From Anaerolineaceae bacterium (GTDB taxonomy: Bacteria > Chloroflexota > Anaerolineae > Aggregatilineales > Phototrophicaceae): a stretch of 64,000 nucleotides of DNA. The notes beneath the pieces were generated by a model. That model did no database searches and had not been told where the DNA came from. It was given only the letters and a program-made list of their open reading frames with translations. The position numbers were made by a program, and so were the translations under genes. Location of the stretch: the NCBI GenBank assembly GCA_002702065.1, contig NZXX01000002.1, forward strand, positions 496,001 through 560,000. The letters run 5' to 3'. Of the stretch, positions 26,129-34,812 are shown in pieces (the first letter of the stretch is position 1; every line of letters starts with the position of its first letter).

Positions 26129-26728
26129 CTAAAGCCGGGTGATACCGGGGTCGAAGTCTTCGGCAGCACTGTAGCCACCGGTTGGGATCAGCAGGCGCAC
26201 CTGAACCGCACTGCCAAACTGGATGACGGTGCCATTATAAACCGGGCGTGTTTCCCCCTGCTGGAGCTGTTCGGGCTGGCCGTGGGCGTTGACAATGAAT
26301 GTACCGAAGCGGCTGCCGATGTCCTGGATGGTGTACTGGCCGGAACCCGGGTCCAGACGCAGCAGGGCATGGCTGCGCGAGACGCTCTTTTCGTCCAGCG
26401 CCACCAGCACATTCTGCGTTTCATCGCGGAAGCGGCCAATGCGAAACTCCGTGCCCGGAAAATCAATCGTGCTGATGCCGGGCAGCCCGCTTTCAATAAT
26501 CATACTGCCTGCACCGGTCGCGGCCACCGGGTTGTCGATAATGGTGTCGTCGCTTTCGACATAACGGGGTTGTGGCGCAGGTGGTGGCGGTGGCGTGGGT
26601 GGCGGCGTGTTGACAGTACGCGGTTTTGGCCCCGGTGCAACGGCCAGCCACAGCAGGTACAGCAGCAGGAAGGCCGTGATCACGCCAAAAACGCCGGGGA
26701 GAATCCAGATATAGGTGTTGATGTCCAA
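26129..26728 (-). CDS. Membrane-anchored FHA-domain protein
   Basis: 199 residues. An N-terminal span at ~8-30 (GVFGVITAFLLLYLLWLAV) is followed by a Pro-rich linker and an FHA domain at ~93-190: FRIGRF, SVSRSHALL (the SxxH phosphothreonine pocket) and GTFIVN. With the N-terminus outside, the FHA domain faces the cytoplasm. FHA domains bind phosphothreonine peptides. It is the first gene of a two-gene operon with the kinase, so it is a likely substrate-adaptor of that kinase. It is transcribed divergently from the PP2C gene. Confidence 0.88.
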   Translation of the reverse strand: MDINTYIWILPGVFGVITAFLLLYLLWLAVAPGPKPRTVNTPPPTPPPPPAPQPRYVESDDTIIDNPVAATGAGSMIIESGLPGISTIDFPGTEFRIGRFRDETQNVLVALDEKSVSRSHALLRLDPGSGQYTIQDIGSRFGTFIVNAHGQPEQLQQGETRPVYNGTVIQFGSAVQVRLLIPTGGYSAAEDFDPGITRL

Positions 26729-26848
26729 GATAGCGCGCCCCCTGAATGAGAATAACAGGCCATGAAGTGCGGTGGCTTTCTTATAGAGTGTAACCGGATT
26801 CCCGGTTCGCAGGATTAACTTTCGCCTGCACCCCTCGTCTACGAGTAT

Positions 26849-26877
26849 ATGTCAAGTTAGCCCACTAATGCTATATT
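26849..26877 (+). promoter_or_regulatory. Promoter of the PP2C-VWA-FHA operon
   Basis: ATGTCA (26849-26854), a 17-bp spacer and TATATT (26872-26877) with an extended TGC just before the -10. Transcription would start about 30 nt before the PP2C start. The divergent kinase operon promoter must lie in the same 185-bp region, but I cannot fix it. Confidence 0.5.
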
Positions 26878-26913
26878 TGAAAAAGAGCAGCCACACAGGA
26901 ATGGGCGGCAGTC

Positions 26914-28185
26914 ATGAACAGCACGCACTATACAGAAGTTCATCTGATTCACCAGCAGACACAGCAGCACACCGTCATCCAGCTGGGCGGTCAGTTCGAG
27001 CATGGTAACAACGAATGGGTGTTGGATCAGACCGGCGTCGACTTCGCCCGGTTCCGCTTTGTTGCGGCTGCGGACGGGGTGCAGTTGCAGTACCTCGAAG
27101 GCGACAGCGTGGTCGAGGTGGACGGCACGGCGGTGACTCAGTCGGCGGTCATCCGGGATGGCGCCACCCTGCGCATTGATGACGAAACATTTCGCTGCGA
27201 GCTGCACCAGCAGCGCTACGAGGCTACCCAGCCCGAACTGGACGCGGGCTGGCTGACGATTACCGGGTCCGTGCGCGAACACAATGAAGATTCCATCGGC
27301 ATCTACCAGCAGCCGCCCTATCATCTGTTCGTGGTGGCGGATGGTGTTGGCGGGGCGGAAGCCGGTGAAGTCATCAGCGAGTTTGCGGTGAAGTATCTGC
27401 TGTACGAATTCGACCGCTATCGCGACACCCAGACAGACTGGGCCAGCGTCTTTCATACCGCCGTTAAGGATATCAATGACGAAGCGCGCAGCTATGCGCG
27501 GACCCTATCCGAACAGAGTGGACGGCAGGTGCAGGCCGGGTGCACGCTGACGGCGATTGCGCTCAATGGCTGGGACGCGCAAATTGTCCATGTAGGTGAT
27601 TCACGGTTGTATTTGCAGCATGACGGTACATTGCAGCAGGTGACGGTCGATCATTCGACGTTTTCGACAGCCAATGCTGGCGCAGCCTTGCAGACCACCG
27701 CCAAATTTGCCACCAAACGCAACGTGTTAATTAAAGGTATTGGCAAGAGCGACCAGATTGAACCCGATCTCAAGAGTCTGCGACTGACTCCCGGCGATAA
27801 ACTATTATTGTGTTCGGATGGTATGTCGGATCGCATCAACGATGCGGAGATTGCCGGTTTGCTGGATGGCATGCCGCCGCAGAAACTGGTGGCGCATCTG
27901 GCAAAGACGGCGGACGAACGGCGCAGCGCCGATAACATCAGCGTGATTGTGGTGCGGGTCAATGCGCCGGGGCAGGTTGTGGGTGGGGCACAGGCTTTGC
28001 CACAGCCGCGCGCGTATATCGGGGCACAGCCGCGCCCGCGTTTGTCCGCTGGGGTGGACCTGACCACAGACTATTCGACCGAAACCGGCGAATCGCATTT
28101 GCCATTGAACCTTATTATCCCGGTAGCGATTGTGCTGCTGGTGGTCATCATCGTCGGGCTGGTACTGGTCCGGGCTGCCGGGTAA
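26914..28185 (+). CDS. PP2C-family Ser/Thr phosphatase with C-terminal membrane anchor
   Basis: 423 residues. The first ~105 are beta-rich and resemble a degenerate FHA domain (GNNEWVLDQ; VDGTAVTQSAVIRDGATLRI), without a clear SxxH. The PP2C domain spans ~112-350 with its metal-binding motifs REHNEDS, VVADGVGGAEAGE, HVGDSRLYL, LCSDGMSD and DNISVIVV. A C-terminal span at ~396-418 anchors it with the catalytic domain in the cytoplasm. PP2C enzymes remove phosphate from Ser/Thr using Mn/Mg. The divergent kinase, and the VWA-FHA gene 16 bp downstream, indicate that it resets the phosphorylation of FHA-bound partners, as PppA or PstP do elsewhere. Confidence 0.93.
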   Translation: MNSTHYTEVHLIHQQTQQHTVIQLGGQFEHGNNEWVLDQTGVDFARFRFVAAADGVQLQYLEGDSVVEVDGTAVTQSAVIRDGATLRIDDETFRCELHQQRYEATQPELDAGWLTITGSVREHNEDSIGIYQQPPYHLFVVADGVGGAEAGEVISEFAVKYLLYEFDRYRDTQTDWASVFHTAVKDINDEARSYARTLSEQSGRQVQAGCTLTAIALNGWDAQIVHVGDSRLYLQHDGTLQQVTVDHSTFSTANAGAALQTTAKFATKRNVLIKGIGKSDQIEPDLKSLRLTPGDKLLLCSDGMSDRINDAEIAGLLDGMPPQKLVAHLAKTADERRSADNISVIVVRVNAPGQVVGGAQALPQPRAYIGAQPRPRLSAGVDLTTDYSTETGESHLPLNLIIPVAIVLLVVIIVGLVLVRAAG

Positions 28186-28201
28186 CATCGAAGGAGCGAG
28201 C

Positions 28202-30373
28202 ATGACATTCAAGGGGTGGACGGTGATCAATCGAAAGACTTTCTTTCGACAAATATTATTGATGACTCTTTTGATGTGGGCGGCGCTGCCAGCCATTGCC
28301 CAGGAAAGTGACCCGCAGCCGGGTGTCTATACCTATGGCTGTGTCTATGACGAAGGCAGCAATGCCGTGCAGATTCGCGCTGACCTGATGGGCCGCGACG
28401 GTGCGCCGCTGTTTGTCGACAGTGTCGCCGTGCGTAGTCTGGAACTGCCCGAAGACAGCGTGACAATCCAGCGCGTTGAGGACCGTCAGCCGGTGCGCAT
28501 CCTGGCGGTGATCGACACCACGCGTTCGTACCCTGTCGAACCGGTCCGTGATGTGTTGCAGGACAAAATGGCCGAGTTCCCCGTGCTGGATGAACTGGCG
28601 CTGGTCACGTTTAATGATCGGGTGTCGCCGCTGTTGGGCGCGCCTTCCGAGTTGAACGCCAATGATAAGCTGGCCATTATCGACTATTACCGCGACCGCA
28701 TTGTGCCCGGCGGCGACCCGCAGGCCGGTATCGCTGTGCTGTACGACGGTATCCTGACCGCCCTGCGCGATGGAATTGACCCGGCCAGCGAGATGCGGCA
28801 GGTGGTGCTGGTGCTGACCGATTCGCCGCACCGCAACGAAAGCTCCGACACGACCCACCGCGAGGTGATTGAACGGGCGCAGACGGTTGATGCCCAAATC
28901 TTTGTCATCGCCTTCGACACGATTCAGGACACGCCCGACTTTGACGTGCTCAACGAAATCACCAGCGCGACCAACGGCTTTCTCTGGACCTATGGCCAGG
29001 ACGAGGGCGACGATAAATCGCTGGCGACGCTCAGCGACGAAATGGAAACCCTGCTCAGCGATTTCCAGCAGGCGCTCGACAGCGAGTACCTGATCAGCAT
29101 CAACGCCGACACCCTGGAACCCGACCCGACGACGCTCAGCGTACCGCTTGAAGTGGTGGTGGCCAGCAGCGGGCAGGACATCGAACTTGGCACGTTTGAT
29201 TGTGTGCTGCCACTCATCGACCACAGTATTGCCATTGGCAGTGTGTCGAATAACCTGTTTGTGTCGCTCAGCCAGCAGCCGCTGATTGTGTCCACGACGA
29301 TTGATTCGCCGCTGGCGGAAGACGAGCGTGAAGTCCGGCTGCTGCTCAACGATACGACGCAGATTCTGGGGTCCACCATTAACCTTAATGATGCCTCGGT
29401 ACAGGGGGCGCTGCGCCCGACCGATAACAGCCTGCGCGCCGAACTGTACGACACACGTGGCGACGAAGCGCAGCTGCTGGCGGTGGATGAAATCACCGGT
29501 ATCAGCTTCCAGCGCCCGTTGACGGTCAGCGTGGAAAGCGAATCCGGCACGGTTGGCGGCGAGACGACCTTTGTGGCGACGGTCGATGGTGACTTTGCCA
29601 TCCCGGAAAACCGCGTGGTGCGCTTCGGCATTCGCGCCAACGGGGGCGAGTACCAGCGGCTGCTGCCCACCAGCCCGGACCTGATTGACGGTGAAGGGCG
29701 GCTGACGGTCGATAACATCAACGAACGGGTGACGGAACTGTTCGGCGAGGATGCCAGCAACCTCGAAGTGATCGCCTATATCGACGGCAGCGCGGCGGAT
29801 GGATCAGACGCATTGTTCGTCAGCGAACCCCTGCCCATTACGCTGGGCGAGGCACCTGCCGTCACCACACCGGCAGAAGCACCGGCGGCGGTGGCGCTGC
29901 CGACCGATGGGCTGGTTATCCCGCTGGCGATTGCCGGGGCGCTGCTGCTGATCGATTTGCTGCTGCTGCGACAGATTCGGCAGATGCGTGTCAAACGGAT
30001 GATCAAATATCCCGACGACCGCGAACTGCCGCAGAACACGCTGCGCCTGACGGTCACACGGGATGGCCGCCACCAGACCTATAGCCTGACCAAACAAACG
30101 ATGGACGTAGGGCGCGGGACATCCAACGATATTAACCTGACGGACGATACAAATATCTCGCGTGAGCATGGCGTCGTTATGTGGCGGCGTGGCAAGTGGT
30201 ATTACGCCAACCGTAAATCCCAGGCGCGGGCGGTGGTGGGTGGCAAGTTCCTGCGCGGCTACCGGGCCCAGGAACTGCGGCCAGACACCCAGTTGCAGAT
30301 CGGCGAGTATACGCTGGTGTGCCATTACGACAGCGAAGCCGACCCGGACAGCCTGCTCAAAACGCAGTTTTAA
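28202..30373 (+). CDS. VWA-domain receptor with cytoplasmic FHA domain
   Basis: 723 residues from the ATG at 28202, preceded by AAGGAG at the right distance; a frame to 28130 overlaps the PP2C gene and is rejected. A signal peptide (~12-34, ending AIAQ) leads to an external von Willebrand A domain (~95-285), whose MIDAS start is DTTRS (DxTxS) with VVLVLTDSPH later. Beta-sandwich segments follow to ~550. One span at ~571-590 leads to a cytoplasmic FHA domain (~610-700: DVGRGTSNDINL, ISREHGVV). The order suggests outside-in or inside-out signalling: VWA binding to a metal-dependent ligand outside and a phosphopeptide inside. It lies in the operon with PP2C and the next FHA gene. Confidence 0.87.
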   Translation: MTFKGWTVINRKTFFRQILLMTLLMWAALPAIAQESDPQPGVYTYGCVYDEGSNAVQIRADLMGRDGAPLFVDSVAVRSLELPEDSVTIQRVEDRQPVRILAVIDTTRSYPVEPVRDVLQDKMAEFPVLDELALVTFNDRVSPLLGAPSELNANDKLAIIDYYRDRIVPGGDPQAGIAVLYDGILTALRDGIDPASEMRQVVLVLTDSPHRNESSDTTHREVIERAQTVDAQIFVIAFDTIQDTPDFDVLNEITSATNGFLWTYGQDEGDDKSLATLSDEMETLLSDFQQALDSEYLISINADTLEPDPTTLSVPLEVVVASSGQDIELGTFDCVLPLIDHSIAIGSVSNNLFVSLSQQPLIVSTTIDSPLAEDEREVRLLLNDTTQILGSTINLNDASVQGALRPTDNSLRAELYDTRGDEAQLLAVDEITGISFQRPLTVSVESESGTVGGETTFVATVDGDFAIPENRVVRFGIRANGGEYQRLLPTSPDLIDGEGRLTVDNINERVTELFGEDASNLEVIAYIDGSAADGSDALFVSEPLPITLGEAPAVTTPAEAPAAVALPTDGLVIPLAIAGALLLIDLLLLRQIRQMRVKRMIKYPDDRELPQNTLRLTVTRDGRHQTYSLTKQTMDVGRGTSNDINLTDDTNISREHGVVMWRRGKWYYANRKSQARAVVGGKFLRGYRAQELRPDTQLQIGEYTLVCHYDSEADPDSLLKTQF

Positions 30374-30406
30374 CCGCACAGCCTCTACCAACGGAGATCA
30401 ACATCC

Positions 30407-31669
30407 ATGCGTGTATCGACCAGTCTGGCGAGTGCAATTGACCATTACACCCTGTCCCTCGGCGGGCAGGTGACGGTCAGCGAGATTGCCCGCTATTTGT
30501 CGCAGCAGGAAGCCTATCTTGATGTCAGTACGCTGGAGCGTGCCCGCCCGCTGGATGGGGCGCAGGCTTTGCAGGATATGAATATTCAACCCGGCGACCG
30601 GCTGGTCATCTTCACCCAGAAGCCGGAACCGTCGCAATTGCCCGAAGCGCTGGCCCCCGGCGACACGGTGCTGAAGTTCTCGCGCGGCGATCTCGAAATT
30701 ACCTCGCGCAGCCGCAAGCGTTTGCTCATCGGCAGACATCACGCGCCCAGCGGGGTCAACCCGGATATTGACCTGCGCAATTTTGTATCCCCGCGTGATA
30801 TTGAAGCCATCTCGCGCAAGTGTGTGCTGGTCGAGTTCGATCAGTCGAGCAAGCTCTGGTACGCCTCACGTTTGGGCCAGACCCCGGTTTTTGTGGATGA
30901 CCTGCAACTGGAGAACCGCAAGGTGCCGCTGAACAACAACAGCCGTCTGCGCTTCTATCAGGCCAACCGCATGATCGGCGAGATGCGGGTGCAGGTGGAG
31001 CAGGTGCAGTCACGCGAAGACCTCGTCTACCTGCAATCCGGCGAGAATCAACTGCCGCTGATGGTTGGGTCGGAGCGCGAAACACAGGTGCTGAACGCCG
31101 CTGATGAACTGACAGTCGGGACGCTGGCGGAGCATTTGCTGGCTTTCAACAAGATTCAGGCCGACCCGCAGCTTTATCTCACACGGCTGGTGCCGCCGCA
31201 AACCCGCGTGGACCGGCTGTCGCTGGGGCGGGGTGGCTTCATCTATGCCGCGCGCCAGATTCGTTACGCCCAGAATCTGCTGATCCTGCGCGATGTGCAT
31301 GACCCCAACCGCCAGTTCGAAATCGCTGCCGGGCTGGAGGACGAGGAACGCCGGATCGGGCGGCGCTCCCAGCCGGACCAGACCGACCCCGAACTGGATG
31401 TCGATCTGTACGAGTCGCTCATCAGCCGCGAGAACGACCCCGAAGCCTACCGCAATATTTCCCGGCGGCAGGCGCGCCTGTTCTTCCGGGAGAATAACTG
31501 GTCGATCCGCATGGAGGAAGGGGCCAGAGCGCCCGTGTTTGTCAATAATCTGCGGCTGACGGGTGGCCAAGCCGTGCAGTTGACCTCCGGTGATGTGCTC
31601 AGTATCGGTCCCAGTGTCGACCAGTATCTGGCACGTCTGGCCGTAGAGATTACCGCCAAAGCCGAGTAG
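30407..31669 (+). CDS. Ubiquitin-like (EsaB/YukD-like) plus double FHA protein
   Basis: 420 residues, soluble. Residues ~1-72 have the pattern of a beta-grasp ubiquitin-like domain: TVSEIARYLSQQ helix, RARPLDGAQALQDMNI, then PGDRLVIF, the order seen in YukD/EsaB and the EccD head of type VII systems. A first FHA-like domain spans ~100-195 (LLIGRH, VFVDDLQ), a second beta-grasp-like segment ~208-275 (ELTVGTLAEHLL, LYLTRL) and a clearer FHA domain ~310-410 (RRIGRR, NISRRQARL, VFVNN). The last has SRRQ where SxxH is usual. The ubiquitin-like assignment rests on pattern only. Third gene of the PP2C operon; it could link the phospho-signalling set to the type VII motor or to the injection system. 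Confidence 0.7.
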   Translation: MRVSTSLASAIDHYTLSLGGQVTVSEIARYLSQQEAYLDVSTLERARPLDGAQALQDMNIQPGDRLVIFTQKPEPSQLPEALAPGDTVLKFSRGDLEITSRSRKRLLIGRHHAPSGVNPDIDLRNFVSPRDIEAISRKCVLVEFDQSSKLWYASRLGQTPVFVDDLQLENRKVPLNNNSRLRFYQANRMIGEMRVQVEQVQSREDLVYLQSGENQLPLMVGSERETQVLNAADELTVGTLAEHLLAFNKIQADPQLYLTRLVPPQTRVDRLSLGRGGFIYAARQIRYAQNLLILRDVHDPNRQFEIAAGLEDEERRIGRRSQPDQTDPELDVDLYESLISRENDPEAYRNISRRQARLFFRENNWSIRMEEGARAPVFVNNLRLTGGQAVQLTSGDVLSIGPSVDQYLARLAVEITAKAE

Positions 31670-32001
31670 CACCTGAAAAAAGTTGCAAAAAATCTGTTTG
31701 AGAATTGTCGGTGTTTTGTTATGCATCCGCTTGCGGTTTTTGCCTGATCATTGGGATATCTTGGGAAAAACTTGGGATAAATGACGCGTGGATGTCTGCG
31801 TTTGCCCCCCAAAGGCGACTTTGCTTTTTTTGCAAATCTCTCCATAATGCAAAATGTAATGTTGTATTGGTTTCTTCTAACTTTGGTTAGAAAAGTTGTA
31901 CGCCGGGGGTGGTTGCGTGCCCCTGTGGATTCCTGTAGGATAAATTGTGTCGGGTGGAAGCGACTTAACAACCGCAATGGCTGATTCATGGGGGAGAATG
32001 A
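31670..32001 (+). promoter_or_regulatory. 332-bp A+T-rich control region upstream of the injection-system operon
   Basis: No gene is visible. A minimal hairpin with T-tract (CCGC-TT-GCGG-TTTTT, 31727-31741) may weakly end the preceding operon. Three direct TTGGGA repeats (31751, 31761, 31772) are spaced 10-11 bp apart. A promoter candidate is TTGCTT (31821-31826), 16 bp, CATAAT (31843-31848). Downstream is an inverted repeat TTCTAAC-TTTG-GTTAGAA (31875-31892). The leader to the start codon at 32002 would be about 145 nt. Confidence 0.5.
31751..31777 (+). promoter_or_regulatory. Three phased TTGGGA direct repeats, probable activator site
   Basis: TTGGGA at 31751-31756, 31761-31766 and 31772-31777, one helical turn apart. 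They end 43 bp before the -35 candidate, a position typical of activator binding. Confidence 0.45.
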
Positions 32002-34035
32002 ATGAATCTTGACAGCCTGAGACATTTGCAGGCCGCAATGACCCGGATTGATGATCTGGTTCATCAGGCTGTGACACGCGCTCAGGCTGCCGGGCGCGAC
32101 CCCACTGACGCCCTGCGTGGCCTGATCATCTCCGAGGACGAGGTGCAGGGTCATCTGGCGCAGGAAGGGCTGGCCGGGCTGTGGTCAACCTATGATGCAC
32201 CGGTGCCGCTGGCTGTGGTTGAAGAAGACTCCGATATTCCTTTTGCACGATTAATCAATATTTTTGGACTGAACCTTCTCGATAGTTATATTCTGCTGCT
32301 GGTGCTGGCCCCGGAACTGGACCGGCGCTATGAACGCCTGTATGCCTACCTGCAGGACGATGTCTCGCAGCGGCGGCCCACCGTCAACCTGATGATGAAC
32401 ATGCTGGGGCACGATGTCCCGGCGCGTTTTGCCGTCTGGGAACGCCTGCAACCGGGCATGCCTTTGCGCGTGCATCACATCATCGAGTGCCTGCCCAACC
32501 CCAACCAGTACGAACCCGTTTTTATCTCCTACCAACTGAAGGTCGATCATCGCATCCTGGCCTATCTGCTCGGTGACGAAATGATCGACACCCGGCTGGA
32601 TCACGCGGTCAAGCGCGGCCCGGTTGAAGCTGAACCGACCCTGTCCGACGCGGTGCTGGAACCGGTCTATCGCTCGTTGGCCGACCGACCAATGATCTAC
32701 CTGCAAGGGCCGGAAGGCAGCGGGCGACGCGCGACGGCAGCGGCCCTGTGCCAGCCACTGGTCGAGGTTGATCTGGAAGCGCTGGCGGGCCTGCCACTCG
32801 CTTATGAACGGGCGTGGCAGCTTGCCCTGCGTGAGGCGCGGCTGGTTGGTGGCGCGGTGCTGCTGTACGAGTGGGAAAGCTGCCTCGATGAAGACAACGG
32901 CCCGCCCACCAAGCTGTGGGATGCGCTGCTCGAATTTGATTACCCGGTGTTCCTTTGCGGCCAGTCGACGTGGGAACCGCAGAACATCGTGCGGCCCCGC
33001 CGCCTGCTGCGCCTGAACTTCAGCGTGCCATCGTTCCCGGAGCGCCAGCGGGTCTGGTCACAGCTTGCTGCCGATGTCGAAGCGCAGGTGCTGGACGAAC
33101 TGGCGAGCAAGTTCCGCTTTACGCCGGGGCAGATCGCGCGGTCGGTCAACACAGCGGCGGATCTGGCGCAGTCACGCGGCGAAAAGATTACGATGGCCGA
33201 CCTGTACGCCGGGGCTCAGGCGCATTCCAGCCTGCGTTTAGGCGATATGGCCCGCCGTATCGTGCCGCGTTATGACTGGGATGACCTCGTGCTGCCGCCG
33301 GACCAACTGGAACAACTGCGCGAAATTCGTTCGCGGGCGGAATTTGCGTTCCGCGTGCAGGATGAGTGGGGCTACAGTCACAAAGTCGCCCCCAGCGCCG
33401 GGGTCAGCGCGCTGTTTGCTGGCGAAAGCGGCACCGGCAAAACCATGTCCGCCGAAGTGATCGCCAGAGACCTGGGGCTGGTTATGTACAAGATCGACCT
33501 GTCGTCGGTGGTCAGCAAATATATCGGCGAGACGGAAAAGAACCTGAGCGTCATTTTTGAGGAAGCGCAGGCCAGCAACGCCATTCTGTTCTTCGACGAG
33601 GCCGACGCGCTGTTCGGCAAGCGTTCCGAAGTCAAGGACGCGCACGACCGCTACGCCAACATCGAAATCGCGTATCTGTTGCAGCGCATCGAAACCTACG
33701 ATGGCATCGCTATTCTGGCGACCAACCTGCGCCAGAACCTGGACGAGGCGTTCACCCGCCGGCTCGATTTTGTGATTGATTTTCCTTTCCCAGATACCGA
33801 ATATCGCTATCACATCTGGCAGCGGCATTTCCCGCCGGAAGCGCCGTTGTCGCCGGAGATTGATTTTAACAGTGTTGCGGAACGTTACCGGCTGGCCGGG
33901 GGCAATATCCGCAATGCGGCGCTGGCATCTGCCTACCTGGCGGCGGCGGATGGCGGCGTGATTACGATGGCCCATATCCGTCATGCTATCCGGCGGGAAC
34001 ATCAGAAGATGGGCCGTCTGCTGGTCGATGAATAA
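32002..34035 (+). CDS. eCIS-associated AAA+ ATPase (Afp15/Pvc15-like)
   Basis: 677 residues with GGGGGAG just upstream of the ATG. The N-terminal ~210 residues are a helical/winged region. A degenerate first P-loop domain follows (GPEGSGRRA, ~235). The active AAA+ domain has Walker A GESGTGKT (~474) and Walker B ILFFDEAD (~530), then FGKRSEVKDAHDRYAN and a C-terminal sensor region. This two-domain layout is typical of the ATPase in extracellular contractile injection system loci (Afp15), thought to help assembly. It differs from ClpV of type VI systems, which recycles sheath. It is first in the structural operon and 14 bp before the cap gene. Confidence 0.92.
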   Translation: MNLDSLRHLQAAMTRIDDLVHQAVTRAQAAGRDPTDALRGLIISEDEVQGHLAQEGLAGLWSTYDAPVPLAVVEEDSDIPFARLINIFGLNLLDSYILLLVLAPELDRRYERLYAYLQDDVSQRRPTVNLMMNMLGHDVPARFAVWERLQPGMPLRVHHIIECLPNPNQYEPVFISYQLKVDHRILAYLLGDEMIDTRLDHAVKRGPVEAEPTLSDAVLEPVYRSLADRPMIYLQGPEGSGRRATAAALCQPLVEVDLEALAGLPLAYERAWQLALREARLVGGAVLLYEWESCLDEDNGPPTKLWDALLEFDYPVFLCGQSTWEPQNIVRPRRLLRLNFSVPSFPERQRVWSQLAADVEAQVLDELASKFRFTPGQIARSVNTAADLAQSRGEKITMADLYAGAQAHSSLRLGDMARRIVPRYDWDDLVLPPDQLEQLREIRSRAEFAFRVQDEWGYSHKVAPSAGVSALFAGESGTGKTMSAEVIARDLGLVMYKIDLSSVVSKYIGETEKNLSVIFEEAQASNAILFFDEADALFGKRSEVKDAHDRYANIEIAYLLQRIETYDGIAILATNLRQNLDEAFTRRLDFVIDFPFPDTEYRYHIWQRHFPPEAPLSPEIDFNSVAERYRLAGGNIRNAALASAYLAAADGGVITMAHIRHAIRREHQKMGRLLVDE

Positions 34036-34049
34036 CAGGCAAAAAACTT

Positions 34050-34745
34050 ATGCTGCATGATCTGGACCGGACGATAGAGAAAGTTCTGCGCGAGCGGGGC
34101 AAACTTAAGGAGAACGAAATCGACATCTCCTTCGAGCAGCCCACCAGCGAGTGGTCGGCCACCCTCAGCCGGCCAACCATCAACTGTTGGGGGTTTGACT
34201 TGCGCGAAAATGTGAAATTGCGCAGTATGGAGATGCAGGTCAACCGCGATCGCAAAAAAAACGAAGCCCACATGCGGATGGTTCCGATGCGGGTGGATGT
34301 GACCTATCTGATTACTGCCTGGGCACGCAAGGCAGAGGATGAGCATCAATTGTTGTGGCGGGCGCTGGCGGCCATGTCGCATTATCTGGCGCTTGAACAA
34401 TCGATGTGCGAGGGCGGGTTGAAAGAACAGCCGTTTCCTATTCCCTTACTGGTGGCCCAGATCACCGAAGCGGCGACCAACATGACTGACCTGTGGAGCG
34501 TGGTCGATAACGACATGAAGATGGGCTTTACCTGTGTCGCCACACTGGCGCTCGACCGGGACCGCGTGCTGGAAGCACCGCTGGTGCTGGAGGGTCGCCT
34601 GCGCATCGGGCAGTCGCATGATCCTGAAATGGAACAGATCGATTTCCCCGAAATTTTCGGTGACGAACAGAACAAGCGTTACCAGGATGGTATTCCCATC
34701 ACAGGCAAAAACGGCAAGTCGGAGGATAGGGAGGAGGAAGAATAG
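34050..34745 (+). CDS. eCIS tail terminator/cap protein (DUF4255, Afp16/Pvc16-like)
   Basis: 231 residues. The DUF4255 pattern is seen in MLHDLDRTIEKVL, PTINCWGFDLREN, and VDVTYLITAWA followed by a helical QLLWRALAAM segment. Afp16-type proteins cap the tube and sheath at the far end and fix particle length. The C-terminus is very acidic (EDREEEE). Its place between the ATPase and the sheath gene is usual for the class. Confidence 0.88.
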   Translation: MLHDLDRTIEKVLRERGKLKENEIDISFEQPTSEWSATLSRPTINCWGFDLRENVKLRSMEMQVNRDRKKNEAHMRMVPMRVDVTYLITAWARKAEDEHQLLWRALAAMSHYLALEQSMCEGGLKEQPFPIPLLVAQITEAATNMTDLWSVVDNDMKMGFTCVATLALDRDRVLEAPLVLEGRLRIGQSHDPEMEQIDFPEIFGDEQNKRYQDGIPITGKNGKSEDREEEE

Positions 34746-34812
34746 CCCTGACCGACCCAAAAAACACGTACCCATTTAGTACATTGTTTGCAATGGATAG
34801 AAGGAGAGTCTG

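Noticed and set aside
31705-31984. Small open frames in the eCIS upstream region
   Set aside because: They overlap one another in different frames, lack ribosome sites and cover promoter-like sequence.
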